NCBI RefSeq assembly: GCF_003206155.1
Contig: NZ_PZJV01000007.1
Coordinates: 47,102-111,101 of the forward strand
Source of the DNA: Salinicola halophilus
GTDB lineage: Bacteria; Pseudomonadota; Gammaproteobacteria; Pseudomonadales; Halomonadaceae
DNA length: 64,000 nucleotides
Direction: 5' to 3'
Part shown: positions 1 through 7,476 of the stretch, piece by piece
How positions within the stretch are numbered: position 1 is the first letter of the stretch
Layout of the letters: each line of letters opens with the position of its first letter
The notes under the pieces: generated by a model
The model's input: the letters and a program-made list of their open reading frames with translations, nothing else
The model's database searches: none
What the model was told of the DNA's origin: nothing
Program-made: the position numbers and the translations under genes

Positions 1-360
1 GCGCTCGAGGTGGACGCCTACCCGGATATCGAATTCGAGGGCCGCGTCGACAGCGTCGCCCCGGCCACCGGCACCCAGTTCAGCCTGCTGCCGCAGGACA
101 ACGCCACCGGCAACTTCAACAAGATCGTCCAGCGCGTGCCGGTGAAGATCCGCGTTACCGGCCCGGAAGACGAACTCTGGCGGCTGCAGGCCGGGCTCTC
201 GGTGGTGCCGTCGGTGGATACCCGCGAGGTCGACGGCCAGGCGATCTACTTCGACCCGGCCCCCGCGCTCGACGATGCCCCCGTGGACGACGCGCCGCGT
301 CGACCGCGTGACAACAATGCCGCCACCGCGCCCGCCGACGCCGACGAGCGCGATTCATGA
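1..360 (+). CDS. HlyD/EmrA-type membrane fusion protein, C-terminal part
   Basis: The reading frame is open from base 1, so only the last 119 codons of a larger gene are present. The visible part matches the C-terminal beta-barrel of HlyD/EmrA periplasmic adaptors: a 'DAYPDIEFEGRVDSVAPATG' stretch, then 'FSLLPQDNATGNFNKIVQR' and 'VPVKIRV', which are typical of EmrA-like proteins. Such adaptors link an inner-membrane exporter to an outer-membrane channel. The last residues are a disordered, Pro/Asp-rich tail. The stop TGA overlaps the ATG of the next gene (ATGA, 357-360), an exporter of the DHA2 type, so the two form one operon and probably one tripartite drug pump. Family assignment is firm; the substrate cannot be told. 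Confidence 0.9.
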   Translation, partial: ALEVDAYPDIEFEGRVDSVAPATGTQFSLLPQDNATGNFNKIVQRVPVKIRVTGPEDELWRLQAGLSVVPSVDTREVDGQAIYFDPAPALDDAPVDDAPRRPRDNNAATAPADADERDS

Positions 361-1907
361 GCGAAGTGGCGCCACCCACCGGCGCCGGCCCGCAGGAGAT
401 GCCGTCGTGGCACTACCGCTTCGGCTTCATCGCGGCGGTGTTCGGGATGTTCATGGCGATTCTGGACATCCAGATCGTCGCCAGCTCGCTCAACGAGATC
501 CAGGCCGGGGTCTCCGCCTCGCAGGACGAGATTTCCTGGATCCAGACCTCCTATCTGGTCGCGGAGATCATCATGATCCCGCTCTCCGGCGTGCTGATGC
601 GCTGGCTCTCCACGCGGGTGGCGTTCGTCATCTCGTGTGCCGGCTTCACCATCGCGAGCCTCGGCTGCGCGCTGGCCACGACCATCGATCAGCTGATCGT
701 GCTGCGCGCCATCCAGGGCTTCATGGGCGGGGCGATGATCCCGATCACCCAGGCGATCAGCTTCTCGCTATTCCCGCGCCGGGCGATGGGCACCGTGCAG
801 GGCGTGATCGGCATGGTGGTGACGCTGGCGCCGTCCATCGGCCCCACCGTCGGCGGCTATCTCACCGAGATCTTCAGCTGGCACTGGCTGTTTCTGGTCA
901 ACGTCATCCCCGGCATCGTCGTCACGCTGATGGCGTGGCGCTTTCTGGATATCGACAAGGGCGATGCCAAGGTCGGCAAGTTTCTCGATTTCCGCGGCCT
1001 GATCCTCATCGCGCTGTTTCTGGGTAGCCTCGAGTTCGTGCTCGAGGAGGGGCCGGGGGACGACTGGTTCGCCAGCGACCTGATCATCGGCATGACCCTG
1101 CTCTGCGCGCTCTCCTGCGTCGGTTTCTTCTGGCGGGTGTTCACCTACGCCCACCCGATCGTCGATCTGCGCGCGTTTCGCAATCTCAACTTCTCGGTGG
1201 GGACGGGGCTGGTCTTCGTCGTGGGGATCGCGATGTACGGACTGGTCTACCTGATGCCGCTGTTTCTCGGCGGGGTGCGCGGCTACTCGAGCCTGCAGAT
1301 CGGCGAGGTGATGTTCGTCACTGGCGTGGCGATGTTCTTCACCGCGCCCATCGTCGGGCGGCTGACCAACTCGGTGGATCTGCGGGTGCTGCTCTTCATC
1401 GGGCTGGCGCTGGTGGGTATCGGGACCGCGATGAACTCGAATCTCACCAGCGAGTCCGGCTTCTGGCAGTTCTTCTGGCCGCAGATCGTGCGCGGCATGG
1501 GCATGATCATGTGCATCATCCCCGCCTCGCGCATTGCCATGGGTACGCTGCCGCCGCAGGAGCTCGGCAACGCCGCCGGGCTTTTCAGCGTGATGCGCAA
1601 CCTCGGCGGGGCAGTCGGGCTGGCGATGCTCGACACCGTGCGCGACTGGCGCGCCGACTACCACTGGAATCAGCTCATCGGCGCGATCGACACCGGCCGA
1701 GCCGTCGTCCAGCAGGAGATCGCGCAGTATCAGGCGATGCTCATCGGCCACGTCGCCGACCCCTACCACAGCGCCGTCGCCCTGCTCGGTCAGCGCGTCG
1801 GCGTGCAGGCGCAGGTGCTTGCCTACAACGATATCTTCCTGTGGCTGGGCGTGATCTATCTGCTCAGCGTGCCGCTGGTATTGCTGCTCAGAAAGATCGA
1901 TCACTAG
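357..1907 (+). CDS. DHA2-family MFS multidrug exporter (EmrB-like)
   Basis: This 516-residue protein is an inner-membrane major-facilitator exporter with about 14 transmembrane helices, the usual size for the DHA2 (EmrB/QacA) family. Asp37 in 'AILDIQIVASSL' matches the first-helix acidic motif and 'LAPSIGPTVGG' at about 158-168 is the antiporter motif C in helix 5. The start overlaps the stop of the upstream HlyD adaptor gene by four bases, which indicates translational coupling. Together they probably expel hydrophobic compounds using the proton gradient. The protein ends in a short basic tail. Substrate is unknown. Confidence 0.92.
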   Translation: MSEVAPPTGAGPQEMPSWHYRFGFIAAVFGMFMAILDIQIVASSLNEIQAGVSASQDEISWIQTSYLVAEIIMIPLSGVLMRWLSTRVAFVISCAGFTIASLGCALATTIDQLIVLRAIQGFMGGAMIPITQAISFSLFPRRAMGTVQGVIGMVVTLAPSIGPTVGGYLTEIFSWHWLFLVNVIPGIVVTLMAWRFLDIDKGDAKVGKFLDFRGLILIALFLGSLEFVLEEGPGDDWFASDLIIGMTLLCALSCVGFFWRVFTYAHPIVDLRAFRNLNFSVGTGLVFVVGIAMYGLVYLMPLFLGGVRGYSSLQIGEVMFVTGVAMFFTAPIVGRLTNSVDLRVLLFIGLALVGIGTAMNSNLTSESGFWQFFWPQIVRGMGMIMCIIPASRIAMGTLPPQELGNAAGLFSVMRNLGGAVGLAMLDTVRDWRADYHWNQLIGAIDTGRAVVQQEIAQYQAMLIGHVADPYHSAVALLGQRVGVQAQVLAYNDIFLWLGVIYLLSVPLVLLLRKIDH

Positions 1908-2023
1908 CCGCGCCAAGACGCTCTCGGGCCGCGTCTTCGGCCCGTGCCATGTCGCCGCGGCGAGCCCGTGCACCCGGCCGGGCGTCGATGGTTCAATAGC
2001 GTCATTCACGCTGAGCCATCGAC

Positions 2024-2063
2024 GTCACTGATCCCTCGGTACCGTTGACGCTGTATCAGTGAC
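2024..2063. repeat. 9-bp inverted repeat with 22-bp spacer
   Basis: GTCACTGAT (2024-2032) is the exact reverse complement of ATCAGTGAC (2055-2063). It lies about 30 bases upstream of the small membrane protein gene at 2094 and lacks a T tract, so it looks more like an operator or mRNA structure than a terminator. No known regulator box is recognised. Confidence 0.4.
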
Positions 2064-2093
2064 GCCACTGCCCAACCGCTACAGGAACCGCTC

Positions 2094-2507
2094 ATGAACA
2101 CCCCCGGCTCGCCCAAACCCGGCAGCGACGAACCCGTACGCACCATGATGCGGCTTATCGGGGCGTTCGCCGCGCCGGTGGTGATCTATCTGCTGCTGTG
2201 GGAGCTGGTCGCGGGCGCCTTGCTGCCCAACGCGGCGCCGGCAGGGCGGGAATTCGCGATCAACCTCGCCAACGTGCTGATCCCCTGTGCGGGCGTGCTC
2301 GCCAGCATCTTTCTCGCCGGGGTGAAAATCGGCCGCTACCTCGGCGGCGGGGTGATGGTGCTGTTCTTCCTCTACGCCTATCTCGTTTCCGGCGTCGCTT
2401 TCAGCTGGCTGCCCATCGCGCTCACCCTCCTCGGCGTGGGGCTGGCGTGGGGGCTCGCCCGTTTTTGCCCGCGGCTCTCGCCCGAGCTCGACGGCCTGAT
2501 CGGCTGA
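2094..2507 (+). CDS. small four-helix membrane protein, unknown function
   Basis: A 137-residue protein with a polar N-terminal tail of about 20 residues followed by about four hydrophobic segments (near residues 22-43, 55-75, 80-98 and 103-122). It is an integral inner-membrane protein. I do not recognise the family and see no catalytic motif. The gene has a plausible purine-rich sequence (AGGAACC) just before the ATG. It lies 186 bases after the exporter gene and its stop is nine bases before the GTG of tmcA, so it may share a transcript with tmcA. Confidence 0.75.
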   Translation: MNTPGSPKPGSDEPVRTMMRLIGAFAAPVVIYLLLWELVAGALLPNAAPAGREFAINLANVLIPCAGVLASIFLAGVKIGRYLGGGVMVLFFLYAYLVSGVAFSWLPIALTLLGVGLAWGLARFCPRLSPELDGLIG

Positions 2508-2516
2508 CATGAGCCA

Positions 2517-4892
2517 GTGACGCCCTCGAACGCGCATAATCCCGGAGAGAGGCTCGGCGACAGGCTCGCCGACTGGCTTCCCGCCTGGCGGACCGAACTG
2601 GCCGCCCGACGTCGGCGCGGCATCGTCTGGATTGCCGCCGACGACCCCCTGCCGCGGGCGCAGGCGCTGATGGCGGCGAGCGACTGGGCGTCGCCGCTCT
2701 GGATCGGCGCGGTCTCGCAGGCGCCGACGCAGTCGATCACCTGTCTCGCCCCGGGGCGCGCCCGCAGTCGACTGGGTCAGGAGCACGATCTGGTCGTCTT
2801 CGACGCCACCGGGCAGAGCGGCTTCGACCCGGATGCCTTCGGCGCGATCAGCGGCACGCTCGTTGCCGGCGGCTGTCTGGTGCTGCTGACGCCCGCCGCC
2901 TGGGCGGCCCCCAGCGCCGGTGACTGGTTGGGTGACGCCGACTACCGCCGGCTGGCGCACTGGCCGTTGGAGGCCGGCGAGATCGAGGCGCGCTATCTGG
3001 CACGGCTGGCCCGGCGGCTCGGCGCTTTCGAAGCGCTCGTGACCTGGCCTGCCGACGCGGCGCGGCCGTCGTTGCCTGCCCCGCCAGGCGCCGAATGGGC
3101 GTCAGCCGGTAGCGATCGTGAGGACGCCCCGTCTCACGCCGACATCGACGATGTCGATGACGCCGACTGTCTGAGCGCCGATCAGGCAGCGGCGGTAGGG
3201 CGGCTGACGCGGCTGCGTCGGCGCCGGCCGCTGGTGCTGATCGCCGACCGCGGTCGGGGCAAGAGTGCCGCGCTGGGTATCGCCGCCGCCCGGCGGCTGA
3301 TGGCGGGAGAGCGCCGACTGTGGATCGCCGCCTCCAGCGAGGCCGCGGTGGCGCCACTCTTCGAGCGGTTGGGTGCGCTGCTGCCGACGGGGCAGCGCGT
3401 GCCCGGCGGCTTCACGCTGACGCTGAAGGGGACGGAGAGTCACGAAAGAGAGTGTCGCATCGAGTGGCTGGCACCGGAGCGCGTCGCAAGCGCCCTCGAT
3501 GATCCCGATATCGACCGGCGCTCGCCGCCGACGCTGTTCGTCGACGAGGCGGCCTCGATTCCCGCCGCGCGCCTCGCGGATTGGCTGGTGCGCTTTCCGC
3601 GCATCGCCTTCGCCACCACCGTCCACGGCTACGAAGGGACCGGGCGCGGCTTCGAGGTACGCCTGCGCGATACCCTCGACCGGCTCACGCCGGACTGGAG
3701 GCGGCTGCGGCTGACCACGCCGATCCGCTGGGCGGCGGATGACCCGCTGGAGCGGCTCACCCGTGAGCTGCTGTGTCTGGATGCCGAGATCGACGAGAGT
3801 CCTTTCGCGGGCGCTGAATCGCGCGAGCTCGACGGGCTCACGCTCAACTGGCTCACTCTCGACTGGCTCGACCGCACTGCGCTGGCTCATGACGAGGCCG
3901 CGCTGCGGGAGGCGTTCGGACTGCTGGTGCAGGCGCACTACCGCACCACGCCCGCCGATCTGCGCCAGCTGCTCGACGGCCCCGGCGTGCGCCTGCTGGC
4001 GGCGCGCTGCGAAGGGCGGCTCGCCGGCCTCTGCGTGGTGCAGGCCGAGGGCGGTTTCGATGCGGCGCTGGCCGGGGCGATCCAGCGGGGCGAGCGGCGC
4101 CCGCGGGGGCATCTGCTGGCGCAGTCGCTGGCGATGCACGCCGGCCACGCCGAGGCGGCAACGCGCCGGTGGTGGCGCATCATGCGGATCGCGGTGCACC
4201 CCGGCTGCCGCCGTCGCGGTATCGGCCAGACGCTGATCGAGGCGGTGGCGGACGCCGCGGTAGGGCAGGGCATCGACCATCTCGGCGTCAGTTTCGGGGC
4301 CGAACCCGGGCTGATGCGCTTCTGGCGCGACCGGGGCTTCACCAGCCTGCGCGCGGGGCTGACCCGCGAAGCCGCGAGCGGCGAACCGGCGCTGATGATG
4401 GGCCGGGGGCTCGCCCCTCAGGCGGTCGCGGAGATCGCGACGTGGGCGGCGGATTTTCAGACGCTGCTGGCGGATCTGCTCGCCGGCGAGCTCAACGATA
4501 TCGAACCCGAGGTCGCCGCCGGCTGGCTTCACGAAGGGCAGCGCCCGGCGTGGCCGGCCGCGCTCACCGCCCGGCTCGAGGCATTCGCGGCGGGTGGCGG
4601 CGAACTCGCGCTGATCCGTCCCTGGCTGCGTCAGGCGTGGCTCTGCTGGTGGCGGCAGCAGCCGATCACCGCGCTGCCGGACGGCCTGGGCGCCCCAACC
4701 CCAGCGGCGGGGAGCACCGACGAGCCGTTCGAGCGGGTACCGGCGGCGGCGGCAGTGGCGGCGCTCTTTCAGCACCGAGACATGGCGCTGGGCCCCGGCG
4801 ACGGCGCTGCGGGGCGCCGCGATCGTCAGGCGGCGGCGCGCTCGCTCGCCCACGGTCTGCTCGCGTGGCAGCGGGGCGCGACAGGCCACTGA
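2517..4892 (+). CDS. tmcA: tRNA(Met) cytidine acetyltransferase TmcA
   Basis: TmcA acetylates the wobble cytidine (C34) of elongator tRNA-Met, using acetyl-CoA and ATP, and so keeps AUG decoding accurate. At 791 residues it is somewhat longer than the E. coli enzyme. Domains in order: an N-terminal domain, a RecD-like helicase/ATPase with Walker A 'DRGRGKSA' near residue 244 and a 'VDEAAS' Walker B near 340, a GNAT acetyltransferase domain with 'RIAVHPGCRRRGIGQ' near residue 560, and a C-terminal RNA-binding part. The start is GTG: an ATG at 2509 runs into a stop after three codons, so 2517 is the best choice. Confidence 0.95.
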   Translation: MTPSNAHNPGERLGDRLADWLPAWRTELAARRRRGIVWIAADDPLPRAQALMAASDWASPLWIGAVSQAPTQSITCLAPGRARSRLGQEHDLVVFDATGQSGFDPDAFGAISGTLVAGGCLVLLTPAAWAAPSAGDWLGDADYRRLAHWPLEAGEIEARYLARLARRLGAFEALVTWPADAARPSLPAPPGAEWASAGSDREDAPSHADIDDVDDADCLSADQAAAVGRLTRLRRRRPLVLIADRGRGKSAALGIAAARRLMAGERRLWIAASSEAAVAPLFERLGALLPTGQRVPGGFTLTLKGTESHERECRIEWLAPERVASALDDPDIDRRSPPTLFVDEAASIPAARLADWLVRFPRIAFATTVHGYEGTGRGFEVRLRDTLDRLTPDWRRLRLTTPIRWAADDPLERLTRELLCLDAEIDESPFAGAESRELDGLTLNWLTLDWLDRTALAHDEAALREAFGLLVQAHYRTTPADLRQLLDGPGVRLLAARCEGRLAGLCVVQAEGGFDAALAGAIQRGERRPRGHLLAQSLAMHAGHAEAATRRWWRIMRIAVHPGCRRRGIGQTLIEAVADAAVGQGIDHLGVSFGAEPGLMRFWRDRGFTSLRAGLTREAASGEPALMMGRGLAPQAVAEIATWAADFQTLLADLLAGELNDIEPEVAAGWLHEGQRPAWPAALTARLEAFAAGGGELALIRPWLRQAWLCWWRQQPITALPDGLGAPTPAAGSTDEPFERVPAAAAVAALFQHRDMALGPGDGAAGRRDRQAAARSLAHGLLAWQRGATGH

Positions 4893-4985
4893 CCGTGCCG
4901 TCGCATGGCGAGCGGCGGTCGCTATGACGCACCCGCAAATATGGTCAAGCCTGGGGGAGGCGGGTAAGGTGAGGGCACTTTTTAG

Positions 4986-5014
4986 CCGGGGGCGAGCGTC
5001 TGGTTCGCCCCCGG
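4986..5014. other. GC-rich hairpin in the pepD leader
   Basis: CCGGGGGCGA (4986-4995) pairs perfectly with TCGCCCCCGG (5005-5014) around a nine-base loop. A T run (4979-4983) precedes rather than follows the stem, so it is not a standard terminator for the plus strand. It may be a structure in the pepD 5' untranslated leader. Confidence 0.4.
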
Positions 5015-5074
5015 TCGACCCATTCATCATCGTGGAACGCGCCGCGTTCGATGCGCGCCGCGCCTGGAATCGAC

Positions 5075-6550
5075 ATGAACGACCATCTGCTCACGCTCTC
5101 TCCCGAACCCGTCTGGCGCCATTTCCGCACCCTGTGCAACACGCCGCGCGCCTCTGGCCGCGAGGCCAAGCTGGTCGACATCCTCGAGCGCTGGGCCGAC
5201 GACCAAGGGCTCGCCCACGACCGCGACACCTACGGCAATCTACGGATTCGGCGCGCGGCCACCCCGGGCCATGAAGCCGTGCCGGGGATCATCCTCCAGG
5301 GCCACCTGGACATGGTCACCCAGGCCAACAGCGACCACCCCCACGACTTTCTGACCGACCCGCTCGACACCTTCGTCGAGGACGGCTGGCTCCACGCCCG
5401 CGGCACCACGCTCGGCGCCGACAACGGCCTTGGCGTTGCCGCCGCGCTGGCGATTCTGGAAGCCGATGACATCGCCACCGGCCCCGTCGAGGCGCTGTTC
5501 ACGCTGGAGGAGGAGACCTCGCTGCAGGGCGCGCTGTCGCTGGACGAGGGCTGGCTCGACGGGCGCTATCTACTCAATCTGGATTCAGAGGATCGCGGCG
5601 AGGTCTACATCGGCTGCGCCGGCGGGGCGGACGTGGTGATCGACGCCGACCTGCCGATGCGCGGCTGCGACGACGACGAAGTGATGCGCCGGATCTCCCT
5701 TACCGGTCTGGTGGGCGGTCACTCCGGCGCCGACATCCACAAGGAGCTGGGTAACGCCAACCAGCTGCTGGTTCGCGCGCTGCGCAAGCTCGACGAGTTC
5801 GACATCCGCCTGGTCGACTACCAGGGCGGCACGCTGCGCAACGCCCTGCCGCGGGAAGCCTTTGCCACCATCGTCATCAACGAGAGCCATCTGCCGGCGC
5901 TCGAGGAGACACTGGACGCGCTGCAGACGACCTACCGCGCCGAGCTTGCCGGGGTCGACGACGACGTGACGCTGACGCTCTCGCCGGCCACGCTCTCCTG
6001 CAGCGATGCCGAAGCGCTGACCGATACCGCCACCGACCTGCTGGTCGCCGCCCTCCACGCTGCGCCCTACGGCGTCGAGCGGATGAGCGCCGAAGTGCCC
6101 GGCGTGGTCGAAACCTCCAACAACCTGGGCGTCGTCTCGCTCGAGAACGGCCGCTTTCACCTCTGCGCGCTGGTGCGCTCGCTGCGCGACAGCGCCGCCG
6201 CCAATCTGGCCGACCGCTTCACCGCCCTGTTCGGGCTGATCGGCGCCAAGACGCGGGTCGAGAACGCCTACCCCGGCTGGACGCCCATCGCTGGCAGCGC
6301 GCTGCTGACCCGCTTTCGTCGCCTCCATCAGGAGCAGCTCGGCGCCGACCCCGCGGTCAAGGTGATCCATGCCGGACTCGAGTGCGGCATCATCGGCGGC
6401 AAGTATCCGCACCTGGAGATGATCTCCTTCGGCCCCGTGATCCGCGGCGCGCACTCGCCCACCGAGCGCACCGAGATCGCCTCCGTCGAAGAGTTCTGGA
6501 AAGTGCTCAAGGCGCTCGTCGCCGACATCGCCTCCGGCAAAGCGGCTTGA
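5075..6550 (+). CDS. pepD: aminoacyl-histidine dipeptidase (PepD, M20 family)
   Basis: A 491-residue cytosolic metallo-dipeptidase of the M20C type that hydrolyses Xaa-His and other unspecific dipeptides. Metal and catalytic motifs are visible: 'HLDMV' (His77, Asp79), 'GADNGLG' (Asp116), and 'LEEETSLQG' with the Glu pair near 145-147; a C-terminal 'HAGLECGIIG' carries the last His/Glu. Length fits E. coli PepD (485). An in-frame ATG exists eight codons upstream at 5051, but MNDHLL matches the family's N terminus better. It is the last GC-rich gene before the AT-rich integron. Confidence 0.95.
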   Translation: MNDHLLTLSPEPVWRHFRTLCNTPRASGREAKLVDILERWADDQGLAHDRDTYGNLRIRRAATPGHEAVPGIILQGHLDMVTQANSDHPHDFLTDPLDTFVEDGWLHARGTTLGADNGLGVAAALAILEADDIATGPVEALFTLEEETSLQGALSLDEGWLDGRYLLNLDSEDRGEVYIGCAGGADVVIDADLPMRGCDDDEVMRRISLTGLVGGHSGADIHKELGNANQLLVRALRKLDEFDIRLVDYQGGTLRNALPREAFATIVINESHLPALEETLDALQTTYRAELAGVDDDVTLTLSPATLSCSDAEALTDTATDLLVAALHAAPYGVERMSAEVPGVVETSNNLGVVSLENGRFHLCALVRSLRDSAAANLADRFTALFGLIGAKTRVENAYPGWTPIAGSALLTRFRRLHQEQLGADPAVKVIHAGLECGIIGGKYPHLEMISFGPVIRGAHSPTERTEIASVEEFWKVLKALVADIASGKAA

Positions 6551-6570
6551 TGCGAACCTGAAAAGCAGAG

Positions 6571-6633
6571 GGCGAGTGGTTTTCCCGACATCGTGTGTTC
6601 CCGACCGAACGCGATTTGAGAGAACCACTCGCC
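6571..6633. repeat. two-tier inverted repeat downstream of pepD
   Basis: GGCGAGTGGTT (6571-6581) and AACCACTCGCC (6623-6633) are perfect complements; allowing one T-G pair the outer stem reaches 14 pairs. Inside it, TCGTGTGTTC (6591-6600) can pair with GAACGCGA (6608-6615). No T tract follows on either strand, so it is a weak terminator at best. It sits at the junction between the GC-rich chromosome and the AT-rich insertion. Confidence 0.5.
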
Positions 6634-6654
6634 ACGCTTGATACTCCTTACTCT

Positions 6655-6759
6655 CTATTCCTTCCTGCCACGACGTAGTCCGGACTTTCTTCTAAACATT
6701 AATTCCTCTAGTTCTTTTCTATAAGCGACATCCAGACTCCCTGCGTCGATGAAAATCAC
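6655..6759 (-). CDS. possible 34-residue small protein
   Basis: GTG at 6759-6757 opens 34 codons reading VIFIDAGSLDVAYRKELEEL and ending in a strongly basic stretch of Arg, Lys and Gly. A GAAGGTGAG purine-rich sequence lies about ten bases upstream. The start overlaps the TGA of another tiny frame (GTGA), an arrangement seen in coupled genes. The residue pattern (amphipathic helix, basic tail) looks protein-like, but a frame this short could occur by chance or be the tail of a lost gene. No family is recognised. Confidence 0.25.
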   Translation of the reverse strand: MIFIDAGSLDVAYRKELEELMFRRKSGLRRGRKE

Positions 6760-6851
6760 TTAGCACTCACCTTCAGCTCCCATAAGTATTGCGCTTCGTG
6801 CAACCGCTGATTACGGTGCCATAACGTCCATTCAAAAAGACTGATGATCAA
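6756..6851 (-). CDS. possible 31-residue small protein
   Basis: TTG at 6851-6849, preceded by GGGG six bases upstream, opens 31 codons: MIISLFEWTLWHRNQRLHEA followed by QYLWELKVSAK. An in-frame TAA lies two codons before the TTG. The stop overlaps the GTG of the next small frame by four bases. Three Trp residues and a balanced charge pattern are more protein-like than random, but the evidence is weak. It may be a degraded fragment. Confidence 0.22.
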   Translation of the reverse strand: MIISLFEWTLWHRNQRLHEAQYLWELKVSAK

Positions 6852-7035
6852 GCGTTACCCCACGGCTATCGCATGGCCGGTGACCGATCATCGCCCCATG
6901 CCCGGGTAGGGGCGGTAGCGTGATTTATCGCGACCTGTAATTGATATAGTTGTTTGGCATTCGCGAACGCCGCGAACTGCTCTTAAAGATGCTTAAGAAC
7001 ATGACGATAAAAAACGATGTGATTTAGGGGATGAT

Positions 7036-7260
7036 TCAGCGTGCCGCCGCCACTTGGCGTTGTATCGCAAGATGCTCAAGAAAAGCTTTTACCTCGGGAC
7101 CACCCATGCTGGCCAGATGCCGCACATCATGGAAGCGAATGAAATAGCGTATCCAGTAGCAGTCAGTCTTGACCGTGCGTGAGCTGTAGCGTTTCACGCG
7201 CATGATGGCTTTCACACGATTCATTAGCTTTGGCGGTCGACTGTGAGCATTCATGAGCAA
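7036..7260 (-). pseudogene. intI: integron integrase IntI, truncated N-terminal fragment
   Basis: The 74 codons encode only the N-terminal core-binding domain of an integron tyrosine recombinase. The stretches 'MNRVKAIMRVKRYSSRTVK' and 'WIRYFIRFHDVRHLASMG', then 'EVKAFLEHLAIQRQVA', line up with the start of IntI proteins ('LDQLRERIRYLHYSLRTEQ', 'WVRAFIRFHGVRHP', 'SSEVEAFLSWLANERKVS' in IntI1). A normal integrase has about 320-340 residues with catalytic Arg, Lys, His, Arg and Tyr; all are missing here because the frame stops right after the first domain and no continuation follows. Orientation (pointing away from the cassettes) is that of a normal integron. The product should be inactive. Confidence 0.88.
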
Positions 7261-7270
7261 CCTAATCTAG

Positions 7271-7286
7271 CTGTATTCCTATACAG
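7271..7286 (-). promoter_or_regulatory. LexA-type SOS box of the intI promoter
   Basis: CTGTATTCCTATACAG is a perfect CTGT-N8-ACAG palindrome, the gammaproteobacterial LexA consensus. It ends ten bases from the intI start codon and overlaps the last base of the predicted -10 element. LexA repression of integron integrases and their release by DNA damage is established for other integrons. Here the operator is intact although the integrase is not. Confidence 0.85.
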
Positions 7287-7313
7287 TAATATCAGGTTCA
7301 GCGGAACGTGCAA
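7286..7313 (-). promoter_or_regulatory. predicted intI promoter
   Basis: On the minus strand TTGCAC (7313-7308) and TATTAC (7291-7286) form a -35/-10 pair with a 16-base spacer, directed at the integrase remnant. The LexA box begins at the edge of the -10, a position that would block transcription. Predicted by eye. Confidence 0.5.
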
Positions 7314-7416
7314 GGATGCGAATTCTGCATAACCTGCCGAGCTGTTATTAACTATACGAGAAATCAATCGGTTAGCATCAGATTGATGGGTTGGATAAAA
7401 ATTCATAAACACGTGC

Positions 7417-7463
7417 GCTCGTTTAAGTGATAAAACGAGCCTGCTATCTAATACCTGTTAAGC
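7417..7463 (+). other. attI: attI-like site
   Basis: GTTAAGC at 7457-7463 fits the GTTRRRY core and lies 14 bases before the first cassette gene, so insertion would occur between G7457 and T7458. Just upstream an eight-base perfect inverted repeat, GCTCGTTT (7417-7424) and AAACGAGC (7433-7440), may belong to the integrase-binding region. Placement is inferred from position and core match. Confidence 0.6.
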
Positions 7464-7476
7464 TTTAGGAGAGAAA

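Larger units (their letters stand above)
6551..7035. other. AT-rich gap between pepD and the integrase remnant
   Basis: About 480 bases, clearly richer in A+T than pepD. This is where the missing 3' two-thirds of the integrase gene would normally lie, but no further integrase-like reading frame is visible on either strand. It holds the inverted repeat after pepD and two tiny overlapping minus-strand reading frames (6655-6851). The break next to the integrase remnant at about 7036 suggests a deletion or insertion joint. Confidence 0.6.

Noticed and set aside
4986..5014. Strong hairpin considered as terminator of tmcA
   Set aside because: The T run is on the wrong side of the stem, so it was kept only as an unassigned hairpin.
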